This document shows positions 16,437-22,706 of a DNA stretch of 34,176 bases, piece after piece. Positions within the stretch are counted from its first letter, which is position 1, and each line of letters starts with the position of its first letter. The stretch spans positions 1-34,176 of the forward strand of contig NZ_JABBJJ010000110.1 in the NCBI RefSeq assembly GCF_012933655.1. Reading direction: 5' to 3'. The notes beneath the pieces are model-generated. The model did not search any database. It saw nothing but the letters and a program-made list of their open reading frames with translations, and was not told where the DNA came from. The stretch comes from Pyxidicoccus fallax (GTDB lineage Bacteria; Myxococcota; Myxococcia; Myxococcales; Myxococcaceae). The translations under genes were made by a program, and so were the position numbers.

Positions 16437-17276
16437 ATGGCGACGACCGTGCAGGCGCAGCAGGGAACCTACGAGCCGGCCGACATCATGCGCGGCCTCT
16501 ACGGTGACGGCATCATCGGCCTCCCGGGTGCCTTCTCACGCGACTGGGCGCAGCGGATGCGCGAGGACATCGAGACGCTCTTCGCCGAGGCCCGGCAGGT
16601 GCCCGGCGGCGCGCTGCCGCGTGGGCCGGAGCGCTGGTATGTCGAGGTCCACCCGGAGCGCGTGCGCGGCTTCGTCGACATCGCCACCCACCCCTGGTTC
16701 GTCGCCGTCTGCGAGACGGTGCTCGGGCCGGATTACCGCATCGTCGAGGTGGGCTTCGACATTCCCTTCCCGGGCGCGGCGGACCAGCCCTGGCACCGCG
16801 ACTTCGCCGTGCCGGAAGCGACGACGAAGGGCCGGCGCCTCAACTCGCTGGCCTTCAACCTGACCGCCGTCGACACCATCCCGGAGATGGGCCCCTTCGA
16901 GGTCGCGCCGGGGACGCAGTGGGACCAGTTCGAGGGCTGCGACAAGGGCATGTTCCCACCCCGCCACCTCTGGCCGCGCTACATCTCGCGCGCGGTGCAG
17001 AAGATGCCGCGGATGGGAGACATGTCCGCCCGCTCGGCGTTGACGATTCATCGTGGCACCGCCAACCGCTCGAACCAGTCGCGTCCGGTGCTGGTGGTCG
17101 GCGTGGATGCGCCCGACGCGACCAACTCCAAGCACCATGACCTTCAGGTGACGCGCGGCTATCTGGAGACGCTGCCTCCGCGAGTGAGGGACCACCTCAC
17201 GTACCGGTTGGTCGACACGCTCCAGACGGTGGTGCAGCACCACACCATCGAGGGGCTGCTGAAGCCCGTGTACTGA
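16437..17276 (+). CDS. Phytanoyl-CoA dioxygenase (PhyH)-like Fe(II)/2-oxoglutarate oxygenase
   Basis: This is a 279-residue non-haem iron oxygenase of the PhyH family. The iron ligands are visible as the facial triad His120-x-Asp122 in QPWHRDFAVP and His205 in LTIHRGTANRSNQSRP, where the following Arg should bind 2-oxoglutarate. The ATG at 16437 is preferred over 16422 because GGAGAGA (16424-16430) then lies 6 nt upstream. There is no signal peptide. Enzymes of this family hydroxylate many small molecules, not only phytanoyl-CoA. Sitting between two GH43 genes in a sugar operon, a sugar-derived or O-alkylated substrate is a reasonable guess but unproven. Confidence 0.86.
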   Translation: MATTVQAQQGTYEPADIMRGLYGDGIIGLPGAFSRDWAQRMREDIETLFAEARQVPGGALPRGPERWYVEVHPERVRGFVDIATHPWFVAVCETVLGPDYRIVEVGFDIPFPGAADQPWHRDFAVPEATTKGRRLNSLAFNLTAVDTIPEMGPFEVAPGTQWDQFEGCDKGMFPPRHLWPRYISRAVQKMPRMGDMSARSALTIHRGTANRSNQSRPVLVVGVDAPDATNSKHHDLQVTRGYLETLPPRVRDHLTYRLVDTLQTVVQHHTIEGLLKPVY

Positions 17277-17327
17277 GCCGTTTCATCGGGCGCGCGTCAC
17301 ATCGCCGGGTTTGATATCTCCCGCGGC

Positions 17328-18272
17328 ATGTCCGTCCGTTATCGCAACCCGGTCCACCCCGGATACTTCGCCGACCCGTTCGTTCTTCGCACCAACGGTG
17401 GCTACGTCGCGTACGGCACCGGGAGCGTCATCGGGGGAAGGCCTTTCGAGGTGCTCACGTCCCCCGACCTCGTGCACTGGACGTCCGTGGGCGGCGCGCT
17501 CGAGCCGCTGCCGCCCGAGATGGGCACCGACTACTGGGCGCCAGAGGTGGCCGAGCACGACGGGCGCTGGTGGATGTATTACTCGGTCGGGTTCGAGGAC
17601 CGCGGCCACCACCTGCGCGTCGCGGTCGCGGACAAGCCGACCGGCCCCTTCATCGACCAGGGCGTCAACCTGAGCCCCAACGAGCGGTTCGCCATCGATG
17701 CCTCGCCGTTCCGCGACGATGACGGCACCTGGTACCTCTTCCATGCGCGGGACGTGCTCGAGGGCGCGCGCGTCGGGACGATGCTCGCGGTCGACGTGCT
17801 CGACGGGATGACGGCCCTGCGTGGCGGGTCGCGCACCATCCTCACCCCGTCGGATGACTGGCAGATCTTCCTCCGGCAGCGCCAGATGTACGGCCAGGTC
17901 TATGACTGGCACACGCTGGAGGGCCCGGCCGTCGTGAAGCGGCACGGGCGGTACTGGTGCTTCTACTCCGGCGGCGCCTGGCTCACGCCGACGTACGGCG
18001 TCGCGTATGCCGTCGCGGACCACCCGCTCGGACCGTGGACGGAGCCCCAGGGCGTGCCGCCGCTGCTGCGCACCGTCCCAGGTCGCATCATCGGCCCCGG
18101 GCACAACAGCGTGGTCGTCGGGCCCGATGGCCAGGACGTGATGGTGTACCACGCGTGGGACCCGGGCCAGACGGCGCGGCGGATGTGCATCGACCCCATC
18201 GTGTGGACGCCGGAAGGGCCGCGGGTGCTCGGCCCCACCGACGAGGAGACCGAGCTGCCGAGGCGCTCGTAG
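17328..18272 (+). CDS. GH43-family glycoside hydrolase, cytoplasmic
   Basis: This is a compact 314-residue GH43 enzyme without a signal peptide. The catalytic set is complete: Asp16 in GYFADPFVL, Asp124 in RFAIDASPFRDDDGTWYLF, Glu198 in HTLEGPAVVKRHGRYW. Other family marks are GTDYWAPEVAEHDGRWWMYY and PGHNSVVVGPDG. It likely removes an arabinosyl, xylosyl or galactosyl unit from imported oligosaccharides. The start ATG lacks a strong ribosome site; TTTGATAT (17310-17317) just upstream could be a -10-like sequence. It is the last gene of the operon, and a strong hairpin follows at 18350. Confidence 0.9.
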   Translation: MSVRYRNPVHPGYFADPFVLRTNGGYVAYGTGSVIGGRPFEVLTSPDLVHWTSVGGALEPLPPEMGTDYWAPEVAEHDGRWWMYYSVGFEDRGHHLRVAVADKPTGPFIDQGVNLSPNERFAIDASPFRDDDGTWYLFHARDVLEGARVGTMLAVDVLDGMTALRGGSRTILTPSDDWQIFLRQRQMYGQVYDWHTLEGPAVVKRHGRYWCFYSGGAWLTPTYGVAYAVADHPLGPWTEPQGVPPLLRTVPGRIIGPGHNSVVVGPDGQDVMVYHAWDPGQTARRMCIDPIVWTPEGPRVLGPTDEETELPRRS

Positions 18273-18349
18273 GCGCCGCCCACCGCTGGGAGCCCCGCGT
18301 CTTCCCGAACTTGGGGCCAGGGCTGTCCATGGGATGCAACAGGAGCGGG

Positions 18350-18378
18350 CCGCCGCGCGAGCCTGGCCGCGGCGGTTT
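18350..18378 (+). terminator. Hairpin terminator at end of glycan operon
   Basis: CCGCCGCG (18350-18357) and CGCGGCGG (18368-18375) form a perfect 8-bp GC stem with a 10-nt loop, followed by TTT. It lies 78 nt after the last GH43 stop. It is also only ~20 nt beyond the stop of the converging small lipoprotein gene, so it may serve both directions. Confidence 0.6.
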
Positions 18379-18398
18379 CGAGCGACTCCATGCCACGA

Positions 18399-18761
18399 CT
18401 ACCCGCAGCAGGAGTAGGTCGCGGTGATGCCCATCCGGAAGCCGTCCAGCCGGCTGGGGCCGAGCGGCTCGCACTCGCCCAGCGTCTCCACGACGTTGCA
18501 CGTGCCGGACGGACACCGCGACGCCATGCTCGCGGAGAGCAGGCTGCGCGCCTGGGTGGCCGCGCCTCCACAGGTGGCGCCCTCGCCATACCGGGTGCTC
18601 GTGTACCGCGTCGTGCCACAGACGGTGGTGCACACCGCGGCCTCGGAGTTTCCGAGCGTCTCTTCTTCACCCGGCTCGAGGTCACCCGCGTTGCACGCGC
18701 CCAGTCCCAGGGCCGCAATCATCACTCCACTGCGCCACAGCCAGCTCGGTCGTAGGTTCAT
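18399..18761 (-). CDS. Small cysteine-rich lipoprotein, unknown function
   Basis: This is 120 residues from an ATG at 18761 with GTGGGA just upstream; the frame stays open further upstream, but without a better start. The leader MIAALGLGAC is a clear lipobox (Cys23). The mature part begins with an acidic stretch (DLEPGEEETLGNSEAA), then carries eight cysteines (CTTVCG, ATCGG, RCPSGTC, GECEP, and a terminal SCCG). Four disulfides in an exported protein are plausible. I do not recognise the family. It is transcribed divergently from the FG-GAP lipoprotein gene. Confidence 0.72.
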   Translation of the reverse strand: MNLRPSWLWRSGVMIAALGLGACNAGDLEPGEEETLGNSEAAVCTTVCGTTRYTSTRYGEGATCGGAATQARSLLSASMASRCPSGTCNVVETLGECEPLGPSRLDGFRMGITATYSCCG

Positions 18762-18825
18762 TCCCACAGCGTAGGTGCAGGTGTAACGGAGCATCAAATC
18801 ACGAATGTAAGGCATTGACCCCCCT

Positions 18826-18855
18826 TTGCTCATCAAAACGGGAGAGGGGTACACT
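18826..18855 (+). promoter_or_regulatory. Candidate housekeeping promoter for FG-GAP lipoprotein
   Basis: TTGCTC (18826-18831) and TACACT (18850-18855) are separated by 18 bp in an unusually AT-rich patch. The predicted start falls about 20 nt before the ATG at 18883, leaving room for the AGGGAG ribosome site. Both boxes deviate from consensus. Confidence 0.4.
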
Positions 18856-18882
18856 CTCAGTGAACCCGGAAGGGAGTGCCGC

Positions 18883-19830
18883 ATGGATGCACGGAGCATG
18901 AAGCGGGGCGTGCTGTCGCTGTGGGCCATGGCTGGACTGGTGGGGCTGGGGGGCTGTGGACCGGAAGCCGCCGAGGAGCGGGGAGAGGCGCCCCTGGCCG
19001 AGGCGCGGCAGGGCGTGAGCTGGTACTACATCAGCTTCAACGGGGACCTGCCCTCGGACTTGCTGTGGCGCAACCAGGCCACGGGGAACAACACCGTGTG
19101 GACGACGAACGGGCCCACGGTGACGGGCTCGTTCGCGGCGTCGCCCCTGGCACCCAACTTCACCATCCAGGCGGCCTCCAACTTCGGCGGCGCCACCGGG
19201 GACCCGGACCTCATCATCCAGACCCCCACGCCCGGCGGTGAGAATGCCCTCTTCCTTAACGCGGGGGCCACCATCATCGGCTCGGCCCCCATCGCGCCGC
19301 TGCCCTCCGCGGACTGGTACTTCGCCGCGTCCGGCGACTTCAACAGCGACGGGCTCGCGGACCTGGTGCTGCACAACCGGAACACGGGGCAGTGGTTCTA
19401 CCGCTACATGAACGGGCCCGCGCTGCTGGGAGCCTCGGCCTTCTTCCCGCGGGCCCTGCCCTGGTACATCGTGGGCGCGGCGGACTTCGACCTGGACGGC
19501 CGCACGGACCTGCTGTGGCGCAACCGCTCCACCGGCCAGAATGAAATCTGGAGGATGAGCAACACGGCGGTGCTCGGCACCGTCGCGCTGCCCGCCCAGC
19601 CTCTGTCCTTCTACGTCGGTGCCACCGCCGATTACACGCTGGACCGGAGGCCGGACATCGTCTGGCACAACCCGTCCTCGGGACAGGTGGTGCTCTGGCA
19701 GATGAGCGCCGCGCTCACGCCGACTCCCAGTCCGCTGCCGTTCATGTCCGCCGGCTGCCCCGCGTGGTTCTCCCAGGCGACGCCGCCCCCGGCCATCGCC
19801 GGCTGCAACTACCTCGTCGGCCCCCGCTGA
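18883..19830 (+). CDS. FG-GAP/VCBS-repeat beta-propeller lipoprotein
   Basis: This is 315 residues from an ATG preceded by GGAAGGGAG. The lipobox is GLGGC (Cys25). The mature protein is built from repeats of about 50-60 residues with the pattern W-Y-x-x-x-G-D-F followed by D-L-L-W-R-N and T-G-x-x-x-x-W: DLLWRNQATGNNTVW, DLVLHNRNTGQWFYR, DLLWRNRSTGQNEIWRM, DIVWHNPSSGQVVLWQM. Two of them carry Ca-binding-like loops (DFNSDGLAD, DFDLDGRTD). This is the FG-GAP/VCBS propeller arrangement, usually for surface binding or adhesion. The binding partner is unknown. Two cysteines near the C-terminus (AGCPAW, AGCNYL) may pair. Confidence 0.85.
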   Translation: MDARSMKRGVLSLWAMAGLVGLGGCGPEAAEERGEAPLAEARQGVSWYYISFNGDLPSDLLWRNQATGNNTVWTTNGPTVTGSFAASPLAPNFTIQAASNFGGATGDPDLIIQTPTPGGENALFLNAGATIIGSAPIAPLPSADWYFAASGDFNSDGLADLVLHNRNTGQWFYRYMNGPALLGASAFFPRALPWYIVGAADFDLDGRTDLLWRNRSTGQNEIWRMSNTAVLGTVALPAQPLSFYVGATADYTLDRRPDIVWHNPSSGQVVLWQMSAALTPTPSPLPFMSAGCPAWFSQATPPPAIAGCNYLVGPR

Positions 19831-19847
19831 AGGGGCTCGCCGGCCGC

Positions 19848-19866
19848 GCGCCGAGCGGCTCGGCGC
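19848..19866 (+). terminator. GC hairpin after FG-GAP lipoprotein gene
   Basis: GCGCCGAGC and GCTCGGCGC are perfect complements around a single central G. In practice this gives a 7-bp stem with a 5-nt loop (GCGGC). It starts 18 nt after the stop codon. No T-run follows, so termination strength is uncertain. Confidence 0.5.
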
Positions 19867-19933
19867 CACCCTCACCGTGGCCCGGGGTGACCCGGGCACC
19901 GTCGTCGAACCGCGCATTCCGGTGAGGGTGGCG
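19864..19933. repeat. 14-bp perfect inverted repeat enclosing a GTGA-capped hairpin
   Basis: CGCCACCCTCACCG (19864-19877) and CGGTGAGGGTGGCG (19920-19933) are perfect complements 42 nt apart. Between them, GCCCGGG-GTGA-CCCGGGC (19880-19897) makes a 7-bp stem capped by a GNRA-type tetraloop. The left arm overlaps the previous hairpin by three bases, so the folds compete. The element fills the gap between two convergent lipoprotein genes and may be a two-way terminator or an RNA-stabilising structure. Confidence 0.6.
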
Positions 19934-19952
19934 TACCCGCGCGAGAGGCCCG

Positions 19953-21887
19953 CTACTGCCGCTGCTGGGCGAGCATCCAGTCCCAGAAGGCCTGGTTCTC
20001 GTACGTGGGCGTCCCGAAGTCCGTGGTGGCCTGCGGGTACACCGTGAAGCGGATGGGGGCCGTCCCCGCCGCGGAGGCACCCGCCTGGGTGGACCAGGTG
20101 TCGGTCGTGGCGTTGAACAGGTACGTGAGCGGCGCGGCCGGCGCCGCGAAGGTCAGGTACTGGTCCCACCCGTACACCTGGGTCAGCCCGCGCAGCCAGG
20201 CCTGCTGGCTCGTTCCGGCTCCGGCCGACACCCACGCGTCCACCATCCAGACGGGAACGTTGGCCAGCTTCGTCAGCGCGGGCCCGGGCGCGCCGAGGTT
20301 CGCGCCCACGGGAGCCAGGGCCGCGATGCGGTCGCCATGGTTGTAACCGTAGTTCCACGCCCCCGAGCCACCCAGCACGCGTCCCGTCACGTAGATGCGC
20401 GCGGGGTTGACGCGGTAGTTCGCGACGAGGAAGTCGACGAGCGTGTTCAGCTTCGCCGGGTCCCAGTTCTCCGCCGCGCGAGGCGCGAAGACCATCACCT
20501 TCTGGGTGCCGAAGTACGTCTTCCAGGTCGTGCTGGCACGGATGAGCGCGAGCGGGCCATATCCCGACACCGTGTCGACGAGCTGCGCCTCGGTGCTCGT
20601 CGTGCCCACCTCCCACGCGTCGTGGAGGTGGAGCACGAGCGGGTAGGTCGTCGTCGGAGACGTCAGGTAGCCGGGGGGCAGGTACTCCGCGTAGGGATAC
20701 GGGGCGCCGGTGGCGCTCGTCAGCCGGCCGATGACCTGGTTCTCGGTGGTGATGGGCAGGCCCCCCGTGGAGGCGCGGTACGTGGCGGTGACGGTGGTGG
20801 CCGCCGCGGGCATGCTGAGCGTCGTGGTGGCGGACGTCGCGTTCGTCACCGTCGCGCCCGTCCACCGGTCGAACACGTATCCCGCCGCTGGAGCGTCCGC
20901 GGTGAGGGTCACCAGCGTCCCGCTCACGTACTGGCCGTCACCCGAGCCCCCGTTGACGGTGAGCGTGTACTTCGTGGCCGGGGGAGGTGTGCCGCCTCGC
21001 CGCTGCGCCAGCAGCCAGTTCCAGAACGCCTGCTGGTTGTAGGACTCCGTCCAGCCCGTGTGCGCCGAGCCGGGGAGCACGACGAGGCGGGCGATGGCCG
21101 TGCCCGTGCCCACCGTGCCCGTCTGCGACGTCCAGGCCTTCGTCGTCTTGTCGAACAGGTACGTCTGGGTCTGCGTGCTGTTGGCGACGCTCGCCACCTG
21201 CAAGGCGTCGTACACCCGTGTGTAGGCGAGGAGCCAGGACTGCTGGATGCCTGCTTCCCCGTACGAGCTGGAGGTCCAGATGGGCACGTTCTCCAGCCGG
21301 GTCAACGCGTCGCCGGGAGCGCCGATGTTCGCGGCGAAGGGGGCGACCGCCGCCAGCTCGTCTCCGTACAGGCTGGCGTAGCGCCACGTTCCCCAGCCGC
21401 CCATGCTCAGGCCCGTGAGGTACAGGCGCGTGGGGTCCACCCGGTAGTTCGCGACGATGAACTGCACGAACGGCCGGAGCTCCTCGGGCGAGTAGTTGTC
21501 GTTGCTCTGCGGCGCGAAAATCATCGCCTGCTTCTGGCCGAAGTACGTCTTCCACGTGGTGCTGCCGCGGATGTTCTTGAGCGCGCCGTTCCGCGTGACG
21601 ACGTCGTACAGCTCCGCCTCGGTGGTGGCCCGTCCCAGCTCCACCGCGCCGTTGAGCTGGATGATGGCCGGGTACAGCTGCGTCGACGACAGATACCCGG
21701 GGGGCAGGTACTCGGCGTAGCCGATGGGGGCGCCCGAGCTGCTCGGCAGGCGCGCGACAATCTGGTTCTCGGTGGTGATGGTGACCGCGGAGCGCCGGGT
21801 GGCCTCCGCGGGGGCGGGCATCTCTTCGGATTGGGGGCCACACGCCGCCAGGAACATCAAGGCGGCGCACAGGACAACACGTGTCAT
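19953..21887 (-). CDS. Tandem alpha/beta-hydrolase (esterase/depolymerase-like) lipoprotein with inactive second copy
   Basis: This is 644 residues from an ATG at 21887 (GAGAGGTG upstream). The lipobox is FLAAC (Cys16). Two homologous hydrolase domains, ~38-300 and ~385-644, share ITTENQ, YAEYLPPGYL, STTWKTYFG, VANYRV and NQAFW. A linker of bacterial Ig/InlB-B type (TLTVNGGSGDGQYVSG, VFDRWTGA) lies between. Domain 1 has an intact nucleophile elbow GLSMGG (Ser161) and the catalytic-type His276 in GSAHTGW. In domain 2 the elbow is GRVLGG (Val504) and the His position is Thr, so it should be inactive. Overall it resembles secreted PHB-depolymerase/LpqC-like esterases. The substrate is unknown; the second domain may bind it. 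Confidence 0.83.
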   Translation of the reverse strand: MTRVVLCAALMFLAACGPQSEEMPAPAEATRRSAVTITTENQIVARLPSSSGAPIGYAEYLPPGYLSSTQLYPAIIQLNGAVELGRATTEAELYDVVTRNGALKNIRGSTTWKTYFGQKQAMIFAPQSNDNYSPEELRPFVQFIVANYRVDPTRLYLTGLSMGGWGTWRYASLYGDELAAVAPFAANIGAPGDALTRLENVPIWTSSSYGEAGIQQSWLLAYTRVYDALQVASVANSTQTQTYLFDKTTKAWTSQTGTVGTGTAIARLVVLPGSAHTGWTESYNQQAFWNWLLAQRRGGTPPPATKYTLTVNGGSGDGQYVSGTLVTLTADAPAAGYVFDRWTGATVTNATSATTTLSMPAAATTVTATYRASTGGLPITTENQVIGRLTSATGAPYPYAEYLPPGYLTSPTTTYPLVLHLHDAWEVGTTSTEAQLVDTVSGYGPLALIRASTTWKTYFGTQKVMVFAPRAAENWDPAKLNTLVDFLVANYRVNPARIYVTGRVLGGSGAWNYGYNHGDRIAALAPVGANLGAPGPALTKLANVPVWMVDAWVSAGAGTSQQAWLRGLTQVYGWDQYLTFAAPAAPLTYLFNATTDTWSTQAGASAAGTAPIRFTVYPQATTDFGTPTYENQAFWDWMLAQQRQ

Positions 21888-21989
21888 GGAACACCTCTCG
21901 AGCTGGAGTGCTGCCCGCTCCACTCTAGTAGGTGCCATGCAATTGCATCAATGTTGCGATAATCCCAGGGCTGGGATTGCGCCCGGCCG

Positions 21990-22409
21990 TTACGCCTTCT
22001 TGTCGGAGTTCACCATCCAGTGGATGCCGAACTCGTCCTGGACCACGCCGAACAGGCCGCCCCAGGGTGCGTCGATGACGGGCTGGATGACCTTGCCCGT
22101 GGCCGCCAGCGTCTCGAAGCTGCGGCGCAGCTGCGCCGGGTCGTCGAAGCTCAGCGCGACGCTCACGTTGCCTCCCGCCGGCGCCTGCGGCACGTCCTGC
22201 GGGCCGTCGGACATCATCAGCATCGCGCTGCCCACGCGCAGCTCCGCATGCATGACGCGATTCTTCAAATCCGTGGGACAGCCTCCGGGCATGTCGCCGA
22301 AGCGCTGCAGGGTCTCCGTGCGGGCGCCCAGGGCACGCTGGTAGAGCGCGATGGCCTGCTCGGTCCGGCCATTGAGCAGGAAATAGGGCGTGGCGGCTTG
22401 AATCGACAT
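21990..22409 (-). CDS. VOC-superfamily protein (PhnB-like)
   Basis: This is a 139-residue protein of the glyoxalase/bleomycin-resistance (VOC) fold, PhnB-like group. Typical elements are TPYFLLNGRTEQAIALYQRA (paired beta-alpha start), NRVMHAELRVGSAMLMMSD, FDDPAQLRRSFETLAATG and the ending WGGLFGVVQDEFGIHWMVN. The ATG at 22409 has AAGGAGA 8-9 nt upstream; longer in-frame starts lack support. Members are dimeric and often of unknown substrate. It is cytoplasmic. It is divergent from the GMC oxidase gene and shows no clear functional link. Confidence 0.9.
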   Translation of the reverse strand: MSIQAATPYFLLNGRTEQAIALYQRALGARTETLQRFGDMPGGCPTDLKNRVMHAELRVGSAMLMMSDGPQDVPQAPAGGNVSVALSFDDPAQLRRSFETLAATGKVIQPVIDAPWGGLFGVVQDEFGIHWMVNSDKKA

Positions 22410-22706
22410 GGCGGTGTTCTCCTTCGCTCGGGATGTGGGAAGGCGGGAGCGTCCCCTGCCTCCACTGACGCGACGAACGACGCCCCGGGAGATCGACACA
22501 CCCCTCCAGAAAATCGGGTGCGGCTCCAAGTGGCTGGAATCACGAGGTCTCTCGCCCCCGGCGGTTTCCAATACCTTTCAGTGCAGGTCATTCCCCTCCT
22601 TTGGGAGGGGTCATTCGCCCGCGCCTTCGTGCCATGAGGACGGCCCTGTGCCCCGGCGACCCCACCGTCAGGGTCCCCAGGGGGGGCCAGGGAGAGTGTG
22701 CACGGT
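22410..22706. promoter_or_regulatory. Divergent control region between PhnB-like and GMC oxidase genes
   Basis: This 297-bp gene-free stretch serves two divergent genes. It contains AT-richer patches (CCAGAAAATCG near 22510; TTTCCAATACCTTTCAG near 22565-22581), a hairpin flanked by direct repeats (listed separately), and a GC-rich leader with GACCC...GGGTC (22658-22675) before the GMC start. No unambiguous -35/-10 pair was found. Confidence 0.45.
22586..22616. repeat. Direct repeats GGTCATTC flanking a CCCCTCC/GGAGGGG hairpin
   Basis: GGTCATTC occurs at 22586-22593 and again at 22609-22616, 23 bp apart. Between them, CCCCTCC (22593-22599) and GGAGGGG (22604-22610) are perfect complements with a TTTG loop. 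The arrangement lies about 90 nt upstream of the GMC oxidase start and looks like a regulator site or an upstream terminator. Confidence 0.45.

Noticed and set aside
18769-18797. TTGATG/CTACGC pair as a promoter for the small Cys-rich lipoprotein
   Set aside because: The -10 box would lie only about 7 nt before the start codon, leaving no room for the visible ribosome site.
20337-21962. 541-codon plus-strand open frame opposite the tandem esterase
   Set aside because: Composition is Arg/Val/Gly/His-rich without any domain; the minus-strand frame carries a lipobox, repeated domains and a catalytic motif.
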